From contig NZ_JBHZOL010000075.1 of NCBI RefSeq assembly GCF_042788235.1, positions 1 through 64,000 of the forward strand: a DNA stretch of 64,000 bases, read 5' to 3'. A model generated the notes under the pieces. It was not told the DNA's origin, made no database searches, and was given only the letters and a program-made list of their open reading frames with translations. The translations under genes and the position numbers were made by a program. This document shows, in pieces, positions 26,177 through 34,128 of this stretch (within the stretch, counting starts at the first letter, position 1; the number at the start of each line of letters is the position of its first letter). The DNA is from Sphaerothrix epifaneia. Lineage in GTDB: Bacteria; Cyanobacteriota; Cyanobacteriia; Phormidesmidales; Phormidesmidaceae.

Positions 26177-28207
26177 TTATTTGCGGGGAGCTACGGGCAA
26201 AAGATGGGGTGGCAATTCACCATAGGCGAAGTGCTTGCGCAGCAGGTCGTGAATGAAGCGATAGCGACCACCCGTGCGCTGAATGAAGCGTAACTGCGTG
26301 GCATGCTCTAAAAAGAGAACAATATCCCAGGGCAAATAACCTTTTTGGGCTATCACAAATCTTAGGACATAATGTTGAATTACTGGCCTTAGCCCAATGA
26401 TTATTGCCAAAAACAGCCCGCCAAGGAGCACGTAAATCCTCCCATGAAGCCTCCCAACAATTAGCTCTAAAAGTAGCCCGAAAAGTAACCAGAGAAACAG
26501 CGTATTTTGCCCAGACTTATGAATTCCCTGATTGGGAACACTTTTGATCTCAATTCTTGAAATAATCAGCCCGCCCATTAGCCCGCCTGCCAGCCCGAAA
26601 GACAAACCGCGAAGTAGCCCGTGTGTTAGGCCATCCATCAGCCCAGCAATGAGCCCTATAATTATCCCAACGATTACCCCATGATTTAGCCCCTTCTGAG
26701 TTGACCAGCTCAGTTGCTCTAATGGTTCAATGTAATGAAGATTACCGAAAATTGGCCCGAAAATCAGCCCCAAAATCAGCCCCCCCTCTAACCCGGAAAC
26801 CAGCCTAAAAACTAGCTCGAAACTCAGCCCGAAACTCAGCCCAACAATCAGCCGATAGCTACGCCTATCTGAAGCTGACTCTAACCAAGATGGCTGCATC
26901 TCCTCAATCAAAAACTCTGTACCTGCTTCACCCAGAGATTCCAACTTTTGAGCCAGCCAGCACAGATATTTTACTGTTTGCTGCTTGCTGAGAGTCTTCC
27001 CTAGCAGATAGGCTCCTTGTAACTTTGGATCACTAAGTTGCTTGTCAATATAAGCATTGAAGAGATCGGACGAATTTCGAATCGGCTCATCCCGATAAGC
27101 CACCACGAGCATGGCGAGAAATAAAGGCGATCGCGCTAAATCCAAAAGCTCTAGGCTACCCTGAATGCCTAACCACAAGCGATCGCGGTGCAGATCCCTG
27201 AGATAGTCCTGAATTTGCAAGTCCGTCAATGGTTTGAGGTAAACAGCCCCATTGAGCGACTCAAGATGTTGTTGTCCCGCTTCATATTCTTCGCGGCGGC
27301 AGCAGACCGCTAGGTAGGGATAGGCGATTGAAAACTGATCAATCTTCTCAACACACTGCTGCTGCCGCGCTAGCCCTAACTCATCTAAACCATCTAGCAG
27401 CGGTAAAAGCTGCTGCTCGTTTAGCCACTGCTGGCTCACCGCTTCGTCAATTTTGTAGATGCTTTTGATCTGAGCTGTGAGCCACTTATCTAGCGGCGTA
27501 TCTGGTTTCCAGGTGGATAGCTCAAAAATGATGGGAACTGGGGCTAGTTCATCCTGCTCGGTTTTAGCCAGCAGCTCTTGGGCTAAGGTCAGCAACTCCG
27601 TTGTTTTACCGGAACCTGGTTCACCTAGAATGAGCAGCTTGCCTTGAATATCAGCGCTTTCAAAGACGGAGAGAATTCTTTGAGTTGGGGCGATCGTCTG
27701 AGGTGAAGGATCTGGCGCTTTGAAACGCCTCAGAACTCGATTCATCAAAGAGCGAAACGGCTGCGGCTGTGGAGGCGGTTCTGGATCTTCCGCAATTAGC
27801 GGCAGCTTTGGCTGGCCGACGCGCTGACGCTGATCTTCCATCTGGAGATCGATCTTGACCAGCTCGTGCAGGGAATTTTCTAAACGGGTTTTGACCTCTC
27901 GCTGGAGACGATAGAGCAGCTTGGTGCGAATATCTAGGAGGTCTTGCTCAACAGCGCGATCGCGGCGAAAGAGTGATTCTAGACCAAAGAGGCCAAGGAA
28001 GCCAGATAGGGAATCACCAAAAGTTATGAATGCGATGAGAATTCCAATAAGTCCTACAATTCCAGCCCATAGCGGATGCTGGCGCAGGTTTTCAATCCAA
28101 TCATGCCAGGTAGAGGGATCAGATTGAGATTGAGCGATGAGAGTATGGGCGTTCGTGAAGCGGCTCCAAAGGAGCATCGCAAGATAATCCCAAGGAAGCA
28201 TCGTCAC
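26177..28207 (-). CDS. NACHT-domain STAND NTPase with glycine-rich membrane domain
   Basis: 676-residue STAND P-loop NTPase. A membrane helix (about 46-80, AGIVGLIGILIAFITFG) precedes a coiled linker and the NACHT domain: Walker A GEPGSGKTTELL near 194-205 and Walker B LLPLLDGLDELG near 270, followed by AYPYLAVCCRREEY. The region about 440-610 is a run of glycine-spaced hydrophobic segments (repeated GLxxGL, as in GLIAGLMDGLTHGLLRGLSF), probably several short helices. The C terminus has YRFIHDLLRKHFAY, usual at the end of NACHT modules. No repeat sensor or nuclease effector is fused. Family knowledge links such proteins to signalling, cell death or antiphage defence. GTG at 28207 and ATG at 28201 are both possible starts. 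Confidence 0.88.
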   Translation of the reverse strand: MTMLPWDYLAMLLWSRFTNAHTLIAQSQSDPSTWHDWIENLRQHPLWAGIVGLIGILIAFITFGDSLSGFLGLFGLESLFRRDRAVEQDLLDIRTKLLYRLQREVKTRLENSLHELVKIDLQMEDQRQRVGQPKLPLIAEDPEPPPQPQPFRSLMNRVLRRFKAPDPSPQTIAPTQRILSVFESADIQGKLLILGEPGSGKTTELLTLAQELLAKTEQDELAPVPIIFELSTWKPDTPLDKWLTAQIKSIYKIDEAVSQQWLNEQQLLPLLDGLDELGLARQQQCVEKIDQFSIAYPYLAVCCRREEYEAGQQHLESLNGAVYLKPLTDLQIQDYLRDLHRDRLWLGIQGSLELLDLARSPLFLAMLVVAYRDEPIRNSSDLFNAYIDKQLSDPKLQGAYLLGKTLSKQQTVKYLCWLAQKLESLGEAGTEFLIEEMQPSWLESASDRRSYRLIVGLSFGLSFELVFRLVSGLEGGLILGLIFGPIFGNLHYIEPLEQLSWSTQKGLNHGVIVGIIIGLIAGLMDGLTHGLLRGLSFGLAGGLMGGLIISRIEIKSVPNQGIHKSGQNTLFLWLLFGLLLELIVGRLHGRIYVLLGGLFLAIIIGLRPVIQHYVLRFVIAQKGYLPWDIVLFLEHATQLRFIQRTGGRYRFIHDLLRKHFAYGELPPHLLPVAPRK

Positions 28208-28634
28208 GAGGCGGGGTGGTTAATTGGGTTGCCCCAACTATAACCACTCCTTTCCGTTGGGAGTCAATGGGTTGAGGGATTTAGAAAAAACTACACAGAG
28301 ATTGAGCGTCCGGCAACTTCGCAAACATCGCTTTTCCGTAAACAATCTAAGCTAAGCAGCTTGCGGAATTATTTTGCTTACGGTGTTGCAGGGCGGGGGC
28401 TTTGCCCTAAACCAATTGAGTCGCAAACTTCTCAAGGTGATACGTGCTAGATAAAGCCATGCAGGGTTTAGTGATGCTGAAAAAGCTTGGATTGAAACTT
28501 AGATCAGTGACAACTTTTTAGGTCTTAACCTTCCCTGGCAACAACAACTTAGTAGCTTTTTCAGAGCTATCCCGTAACGATAGTTAACCAAGCCGTCAAC
28601 TTGATGATTCGTAACAAACTTGGCAGTCTTCACC

Positions 28635-28671
28635 CGCCCAGCCAGTACAAAACTCGCTGGGCGAATTTTTT
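28635..28671 (+). terminator. Intrinsic terminator with no annotated gene upstream
   Basis: CGCCCAGC (28635-28642) pairs perfectly with GCTGGGCG (28656-28663), followed by AATTTTTTG. The transcript it ends must arise in the non-coding stretch 28208-28634, since the gene to the left runs on the other strand. Confidence 0.8.
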
Positions 28672-28881
28672 GCCATCACACCAACCGTTACCTAGCCGCT
28701 GCTGAGCACACCAGCCTGAGGCCAACTCGCAGTTAAAGCGATCGCTAAAGTAGGCCGCTCAAACACAGGGAACAACCCCCACTTTGGCTGCTCAACGGTT
28801 GCGTAGGTAGCTTTAGCTGATGATAGCGACTGCTCAAGTGGCGGCAGGCGAATAGCTTGAGTTATTGCTGTAGGCACCCGC

Positions 28882-28957
28882 GTCAAGACACTCAAACAGC
28901 GACTAGCCTCTGACAGAAAAGCTTTCAATCTGCCTCTAGCCTTCTGCTTTTAGCTAC
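28882..28957 (+). repeat. Dispersed repeat family R2, copy 3
   Basis: GTCAAGACACTCAAACAGC, then TCTGACAGAAAAGCTTTC, then CTGCCTCTAGCC and a TTTTAGCTAC end. Best matched by the copy at 57014-57100. Confidence 0.65.
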
Positions 28958-29320
28958 AACCTGACTTTTAGCAGCGATCGCCCTTTCAACCCCGCCTCAG
29001 CTAGCCCCTTGCCGGGTTAAGTCAAAGCTGATAGCTAATCAATTTTTTTCTTTTGTTCTGCTTTTTATAAAGTGAAGCCCTAAAAATTGATAGTTAGCCA
29101 GAATAGACTAAAGGTTTTTATTCAAACAAACTCTTTTAGCACTCAAAGCGCTTTGCACTATCTGGCTTTGTCTAACAGGGTTAATTGTTTTGAAGTCCCC
29201 TTCCCTTTGGTCTGAGGCTTTCCTCATAATGCAATCAGCGAGTCGAAAACCGCGTGTTGGCTTTGGCACTGGCACGAGGCAATTTCAAGTAGCTCAGACG
29301 TAATATTGGAGACGACTAGC

Positions 29321-30184
29321 GTGAAACTCTCTGTTTATGGCAAAGGCGGCATTGGCAAATCCACGACGAGCTGCAATATCTCGGTCGCTTTAGCCAAGCG
29401 TGGCAAAAAAGTGTTGCAGATTGGCTGCGACCCCAAGCACGACAGCACCTTCACCCTGACGGGTTTTTTAATTCCCACCATCATCGATACCCTACAGGAG
29501 AAGGACTACCACTACGAAGACATCTGGCCTGAAGATGTCATTTACAAAGGCTACGGCGGCGTTGACTGTGTTGAAGCGGGCGGGCCTCCAGCCGGAGCAG
29601 GCTGCGGCGGCTACGTCGTTGGCGAAACCGTGAAGCTGCTAAAAGAGCTAAACGCATTTGACGAGTACGATGTCATTTTGTTTGACGTGCTAGGTGACGT
29701 GGTGTGTGGCGGCTTTGCTGCGCCGCTAAACTACTCAGACTACTGCATGATCGTCACCGATAACGGCTTCGATGCCCTGTTTGCGGCCAATCGCATTGCT
29801 GCTTCTGTGCGCGAAAAAGCCAGAACTCACCCCCTACGTCTAGCAGGTTTAATCGGCAACCGTACCTCTAAGCGCGACCTGATCGACAAGTATATTGAGT
29901 CGGTGCCTATGCCCGTACTCGAAATTTTGCCGCTGATTGAAGATATCCGCGTTTCTCGCGTTAAGGGTAAGACTATTTTTGAAATGGCGGAAACCGATCC
30001 TTCTCTACTGCCCGTTTGCCAGTATTACCTCAATATTGCCGATCAGGTTTTAGCGGCTCCTGAAGGCGTGGTGCCCAAAGATGCTGCCGATCGCGAACTG
30101 TTTGCGCTGCTTTCTGATTTCTATTTAAATCCGCCAGCAGCCCCAACCCCGGCTGAAGACGAACTAGACCTGATGATGGTTTAG
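29321..30184 (+). CDS. chlL: Light-independent protochlorophyllide reductase, iron protein ChlL
   Basis: ATP-dependent electron donor of dark-operative protochlorophyllide oxidoreductase, homologous to nitrogenase NifH. The P-loop is at the N terminus (KLSVYGKGGIGKSTTSCN). The two Cys that bind the inter-subunit 4Fe-4S cluster are in GPPAGAGCGGYVVGET and GDVVCGGFAAPL. The start is GTG at 29321: GGAG lies about 9 nt upstream and the protein then begins VKLSVYGKGG as in other ChlL; a TTG 15 nt earlier is rejected. First gene of chlL-orf-orf-chlN. The catalytic partner subunit gene chlB is not in this window. Confidence 0.97.
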   Translation: MKLSVYGKGGIGKSTTSCNISVALAKRGKKVLQIGCDPKHDSTFTLTGFLIPTIIDTLQEKDYHYEDIWPEDVIYKGYGGVDCVEAGGPPAGAGCGGYVVGETVKLLKELNAFDEYDVILFDVLGDVVCGGFAAPLNYSDYCMIVTDNGFDALFAANRIAASVREKARTHPLRLAGLIGNRTSKRDLIDKYIESVPMPVLEILPLIEDIRVSRVKGKTIFEMAETDPSLLPVCQYYLNIADQVLAAPEGVVPKDAADRELFALLSDFYLNPPAAPTPAEDELDLMMV

Positions 30185-30248
30185 CGAAATATAAACTCAT
30201 TTGCGATCGCGTCGGACGGTGATAGATTGCTGCAGTATTATCCTGTGT

Positions 30249-30265
30249 ACGACTTTTCAAGTCGT
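30249..30265 (+). other. Intra-operon hairpin after chlL
   Basis: ACGACTT and AAGTCGT pair perfectly around a TTC loop, between chlL and the next gene. There is no T-tract, so mRNA processing or stability is more likely than termination. Confidence 0.45.
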
Positions 30266-30310
30266 CCGTTCATCGGTTTACTGATTTGCAATCTAGAGTG
30301 AGGCAAACGC

Positions 30311-30670
30311 ATGGCATTCTTTGAAAACTTTACCTCGGTGATTCGGCAAAAATGGCTGGACTACGTTCAAGCCAACCGCCCGTGGTTAGAGCTACAAATG
30401 CGTCAAACGTCAGTGAGAACGCCAGATGGCGGTCGCCGTCCTTCGTCATTTTTGGTTTTGGGTGTGGTCAATGCGATTGAGCCAAAGCTTTCTAATCTTA
30501 TGGTGCCGTTTTATCAGCTCAACTCTGATGAAGACGCCTTAGTCGAAGTGTTAGGGCTTAACTTTGATCCTGAAATGGCGCTTGACAACAACGGCACACC
30601 CAAAACAATCGAAGCGGAAGACGCTGAAGTAACGCCCATGCTGCCGGATGCTCAAGACTCATTTGAGTAA
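30311..30670 (+). CDS. DUF5331-like cyanobacterial protein, first of two tandem copies
   Basis: 119-residue soluble protein between chlL and chlN. Its core QKWLDYVQANRPWLELQMR, RRPSSFLVLGVVNAIEPKLS and LGLNFDPEMAL recurs in the next gene, so the two are tandem paralogues. It starts after a TGAGG-type ribosome site and runs with the chl operon. The acidic C-terminal tail (IEAEDAEVTP) is absent from the paralogue. No catalytic motif or cofactor ligand is visible. A role in assembly, stability or oxygen protection of the dark reductase is only suggested by position. The DUF5331 name is from memory and moderately sure. Confidence 0.8.
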   Translation: MAFFENFTSVIRQKWLDYVQANRPWLELQMRQTSVRTPDGGRRPSSFLVLGVVNAIEPKLSNLMVPFYQLNSDEDALVEVLGLNFDPEMALDNNGTPKTIEAEDAEVTPMLPDAQDSFE

Positions 30671-30739
30671 ATCTACTTTTTTCGGCTAATAGGCTTGCCC
30701 CCACAGCATTGCCTGCGTTGAATCCAGACTGAGGCTTCC

Positions 30740-31144
30740 GTGAATACTGAACAACTGCGCCAAACCCTACGCCAGAAGTGGCTAGATTATTACCGTGAAA
30801 ATCGTTCTTGGCTTGTACGTTTGGGGGTTTGGGTGACCTGCCAAGGCCAGCGTCGCCCGTCTTCTAGCTTTATCTTGGCTACGCTCGCTATTTTGGAACC
30901 GCAATTAAGCCAGCTACTGCCGCTAGTGGTTGACCTCAGCAGCAACCCCGATCGCATTGTGGCCGCTTTGGGTCTTAACTTTAATCCAGATGAAGCCTTA
31001 GAAGCCCTGCCAGAAAAGCCTCGCATGTTAAAAGGCTCCCAACTGCCCGCCGAGTTTAAGCTCGATCCCTCGCATCAGCCCCTACCGCGAGAAATGGATG
31101 AATCTTGTGCCCGGATCCGGCCTCAGCACAAAGTCCGCACGTAA
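30740..31144 (+). CDS. DUF5331-like cyanobacterial protein, second tandem copy
   Basis: 134-residue paralogue of the preceding gene: QKWLDYYRENRSWL, RRPSSSFILATLAILEPQLS, then LGLNFNPDEAL. It starts with GTG at 30740, with GAGG 6 nt upstream. Instead of the acidic tail it has a basic, proline-rich C terminus (KPRMLKGSQLPAEFKLDPSH). It ends 48 bp before chlN. The shared core and divergent tails suggest duplication followed by specialisation, perhaps as a heterodimer (inference). Confidence 0.82.
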   Translation: MNTEQLRQTLRQKWLDYYRENRSWLVRLGVWVTCQGQRRPSSSFILATLAILEPQLSQLLPLVVDLSSNPDRIVAALGLNFNPDEALEALPEKPRMLKGSQLPAEFKLDPSHQPLPREMDESCARIRPQHKVRT

Positions 31145-31192
31145 TTCCCCCGAACTAACACTGATTCATTTTTGTTGAGAGAAGAGACTATC

Positions 31193-32602
31193 ATGACGCT
31201 TGCCCATACCCAACCCCAAGCCCTGGAGTTTGAGTGCGAAACTGGCAATTACCATACGTTTTGTCCGATTAGCTGCGTGGCTTGGCTCTACCAGAAAATT
31301 GAAGATAGCTTTTTCTTGGTGATTGGCACTAAGACCTGCGGCTATTTTCTTCAAAATGCTATGGGGGTGATGATCTTTGCTGAACCCCGCTATGCCATGG
31401 CTGAGCTAGAGGAGGGCGATATCTCCGCTCAGCTCAACGATTACGACGAGCTTAAGCGGTTGTGTTTGCAGATTAAGCGCGATCGCAATCCCAGCGTCAT
31501 TGTCTGGATTGGCACCTGCACCACCGAAATCATCAAAATGGATCTCGAAGGCTTAGCCCCCCGGCTCGAAGCCGAAATCGGCATACCCATTGTGGTTGCC
31601 AGAGCCAACGGTTTAGACTATGCCTTTACGCAGGGTGAAGACACGGTGCTAGCGGCAATGGCTCACCGCTGCCCCAGCGAAGCCCCCAGCGCTGCCGCCG
31701 AAAAAGAAGAACGCGGTGGCATCACCAAACTGCTCAATTTTGGTCGCAAAAAAGAAGAAGTAGCCGCTTCAGAATCTGACTACGTCGATCATCCGCCACT
31801 GGTGCTGTTTGGCTCAGTGCCCGATCCTGTCGTCACGCAAATGACGCTAGAGCTGAAAAAGCAGGGAATTAAGGTTTCTGGCTGGTTACCTTCTAAGCGC
31901 TACACCGAACTGCCTGTTTTAGAAGAAGGGTACTACGTCGCTGGCATCAATCCGTTTCTTTCCCGCACAGCCTCAACGTTGATGCGTCGCCGTAAATGTA
32001 AGCTCATTGGTGCGCCATTCCCCATTGGGCCGGATGGTACCCGCGCCTGGATCGAAAAAATTTGTTCGGTCTTTGGCATTGAACCCCAAGGGCTAGAAGA
32101 GCGCGAAGCCAAAATCTGGCAATCGCTGGAAGACTACTTGCAGCTTATTCGCGGCAAGTCAGTTTACTTCATGGGAGACAATTTGCTAGAAGTCTCAATG
32201 GCTCGGTTTTTAACTCGCTGTGGCATGAGCGTCCATGAAGTCGGCATTCCCTATATGGATAAGCGCTACCAGGCGGCTGAACTAAAGCTGCTAGAACAAA
32301 CCTGCCACGAAATGGGCGTACCCACCCCCAAAATTGTCGAAAAGCCTGACAACTACAACCAAATTCAGCGTATTTATCAGCTCAAACCAGATCTGGTTAT
32401 TACTGGCATGGCTCACGCCAACCCTCTAGAAGCTCGCGGCATCAACACCAAGTGGTCAGTCGAGTTTACCTTTGCCCAGATTCACGGGTTTAGCAATGCG
32501 CGTGACATTTTAGAACTGGTCACCCGACCGCTACGCCGCAACAGCAGTTTGAAGGATCTCGGTTGGGACAAGCTGGTGAGAGAAGAAGCTTCTCTGACTT
32601 GA
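31193..32602 (+). CDS. chlN: Light-independent protochlorophyllide reductase subunit N
   Basis: NifD-like subunit that with ChlB forms the catalytic heterotetramer reducing ring D of protochlorophyllide. At 469 residues from this ATG it matches ChlN length; a TTG start 21 nt upstream is rejected because GAGAGAAGAG precedes this ATG. The Cys ligands of the N/B 4Fe-4S cluster are seen in ETGNYHTFCPISCVAW and IGTKTCGYF, and WIGTCTTEIIKMDLEG follows. A charged loop near 165-195 (EKEERGGITKLLNFGRKKEE) is the usual cyanobacterial variable insertion. It ends at a GC-rich hairpin shared with the convergent channel gene. Confidence 0.97.
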   Translation: MTLAHTQPQALEFECETGNYHTFCPISCVAWLYQKIEDSFFLVIGTKTCGYFLQNAMGVMIFAEPRYAMAELEEGDISAQLNDYDELKRLCLQIKRDRNPSVIVWIGTCTTEIIKMDLEGLAPRLEAEIGIPIVVARANGLDYAFTQGEDTVLAAMAHRCPSEAPSAAAEKEERGGITKLLNFGRKKEEVAASESDYVDHPPLVLFGSVPDPVVTQMTLELKKQGIKVSGWLPSKRYTELPVLEEGYYVAGINPFLSRTASTLMRRRKCKLIGAPFPIGPDGTRAWIEKICSVFGIEPQGLEEREAKIWQSLEDYLQLIRGKSVYFMGDNLLEVSMARFLTRCGMSVHEVGIPYMDKRYQAAELKLLEQTCHEMGVPTPKIVEKPDNYNQIQRIYQLKPDLVITGMAHANPLEARGINTKWSVEFTFAQIHGFSNARDILELVTRPLRRNSSLKDLGWDKLVREEASLT

Positions 32603-32673
32603 TCTGGCAGCCGTTTGCGGCTCAGGGCAGGCGATAAGCGCTAGCCAGAGCCGCAGACCGCGCTGAGCCATTG

Positions 32674-32699
32674 GCGGCGGTTGTTGTCTCCGCCGCTTT
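32674..32699. terminator. Hairpin between chlN and the convergent channel gene
   Basis: GCGGCGG (32674-32680) pairs with CCGCCGC (32690-32696), followed by TTTC on the plus strand. Probably terminates chlN. Confidence 0.55.
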
Positions 32700-34123
32700 C
32701 ACCTTTCTAGGCGCGGGGCTGAACGAGCAATTATCACCAGATAATCGCCCCTTTGCAAAAGGGTTTGGTTCGTCGGGTTAACCAGCGTCAGGCGATCGCC
32801 CGTTTGGGGTCGCTGCTCGATCGCCACCAGCAAGGCATCAAACTCGTGTTTAAGCTGTCGGGCTACCGTTTCAAAGGAACGCCCCACCCAGGCTAGCGGC
32901 AAAGCTACTTTATAAAACTGATTGCCTGTTTGTACGGTTAGCAACTCTGTTAGCAATTCTACAGACCCTTGATTGCGGGCTGAAGTTGCAATCAGGTGGC
33001 TGGTAACCTCAGTGGCAACAATCACATCATCAACCCCAGCAATTTTAAGCTGCACATCGTTGCGACGGTCTAACAGTTGAGCGCAGGTGTAAATGGCTGG
33101 ATTGAGCTTTTCAATCGTCAAAGCCGCCAGTACGGTGCGGGCATCGCGATCTTGATCGCTGCGACGCCGACTCGAATCAGCCAGTAAAATGGCGCGGGCT
33201 GCTTGACGAATGCCAATTTGCTCTAGCACCTCCAGCGTGGTGTAGTCACCCGTATGAAAATAGATGTTTGAGCGGTTGAGCGGTTTGAGGGTAGAGGCTG
33301 GTGTTTCAGCAAACTCAGCCACAATCACAATGGCTTGCGCTTGCAGGGTTCGGTCGGCTAACAGTTCTTCAACAATGAGGTGACCTTCCCGGTTCCAGCC
33401 GCAAATCACCACATGTTCTCGGAGTTCGTCTAGTTCCAAAGCTTTTAACTCCAGCACGTCGCGTAAACGTTGCACCATAACCGCTGAAATAACGCCAGTA
33501 AAGACTGCAAACAGCGTCAGTCCTGCCATCATGACTACCAAGGTCAGCCCGCGACCCGCGTGGGTGAGCGGGTCGCCGCCAACAGGCTCTCCGGCTACCA
33601 GCGTTAGCAAGCTCCACCAAAAAGCTTCTGAAAGAGAATCGATCTGCGGGTTAAGCGAACCTTCTATCAGGTAAATGCCTAAGCCGCCTACCAGCGTAAT
33701 TAGCCCAATAATGACAAAAATGCCAATCTGGGCACCCACGCCAGCCGACAAGGTAGAAGACAAATAGTTGAGGTTACGATTGAGCAAAATGCCAACCCGC
33801 AGCAGCCGCAAAATCCGCAGCAATCGCAAAATCCGAAAGGCGTGAATAAACGGCAAAACCGCTAGAATATCCAACCAGTAGTTGCGAAAAAATCGCCGCT
33901 TTTTGCGGGCGATCGCGTAGCGAATACTCAGCTCAACGATAAAGAGGCTGGTTAAACAACTTTGCAGCGGGTTAATCAGGCGATCGCTCCACCCCGTCCC
34001 CTCCAGCATGACCGCTAAAACCACCAGCGCAACGGAGAGTAAAATCAGGCCAATCAGCGTGAACTCCGCCAGCGGTGTATGCAGCAGGCGATCGAGGGTA
34101 TCTCTAAGCGATCGGCGGGGCAT
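32699..34123 (-). CDS. Six-helix voltage-gated-type cation channel with RCK (TrkA-N) domain
   Basis: 474-residue inner-membrane channel. It has S1-S4-like helices with a regular arginine S4 (RILRLLRILRLLRVG near 97-111), a pore loop and S6 (about 165-215), and a C-terminal RCK module with Rossmann motif HVVICGWNREGHLIVEEL near 237 and a TrkA-C-like end (LVNPTNQTLLQRGDYLVII). The pore loop reads SLLTLVAGEPVGGDPLT rather than the canonical TVGYGD, so potassium selectivity is uncertain. It starts 5 bp after the ktrB stop; the two are one operon and the RCK domain may also regulate KtrB. Confidence 0.85.
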   Translation of the reverse strand: MPRRSLRDTLDRLLHTPLAEFTLIGLILLSVALVVLAVMLEGTGWSDRLINPLQSCLTSLFIVELSIRYAIARKKRRFFRNYWLDILAVLPFIHAFRILRLLRILRLLRVGILLNRNLNYLSSTLSAGVGAQIGIFVIIGLITLVGGLGIYLIEGSLNPQIDSLSEAFWWSLLTLVAGEPVGGDPLTHAGRGLTLVVMMAGLTLFAVFTGVISAVMVQRLRDVLELKALELDELREHVVICGWNREGHLIVEELLADRTLQAQAIVIVAEFAETPASTLKPLNRSNIYFHTGDYTTLEVLEQIGIRQAARAILLADSSRRRSDQDRDARTVLAALTIEKLNPAIYTCAQLLDRRNDVQLKIAGVDDVIVATEVTSHLIATSARNQGSVELLTELLTVQTGNQFYKVALPLAWVGRSFETVARQLKHEFDALLVAIEQRPQTGDRLTLVNPTNQTLLQRGDYLVIIARSAPRLER

Positions 34124-34128
34124 GACGG

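Larger units (their letters stand above)
28208..29320. other. 1.1-kb intergenic region with inverted repeats and a terminator
   Basis: No convincing protein gene. Paired segments: CCGTAAACAA with TTGCTTACGG around 28335-28384 (9 of 10), CTGAAAAAGCT (28477-28487) with AGCTTTTTCAG (28554-28564), and a plus-strand terminator at 28635. Then an R2 copy at 28882-28957 and, nearer chlL, TCAATTTTT (29039-29047) facing AAAAATTGA (29082-29090) with GCTAA and TTAGC flanks. The chlL promoter must lie in the last 300 bp. Confidence 0.5.

Noticed and set aside
28488..28497. GGATTGAAAC, which looks like the end of a cyanobacterial CRISPR repeat
   Set aside because: It occurs once, with no spaced repeats and no cas genes in the window.
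28692..28928. 78-codon minus-strand open frame
   Set aside because: Part of it lies over repeat R2 sequence, it has no ribosome site and the protein has no recognisable fold.
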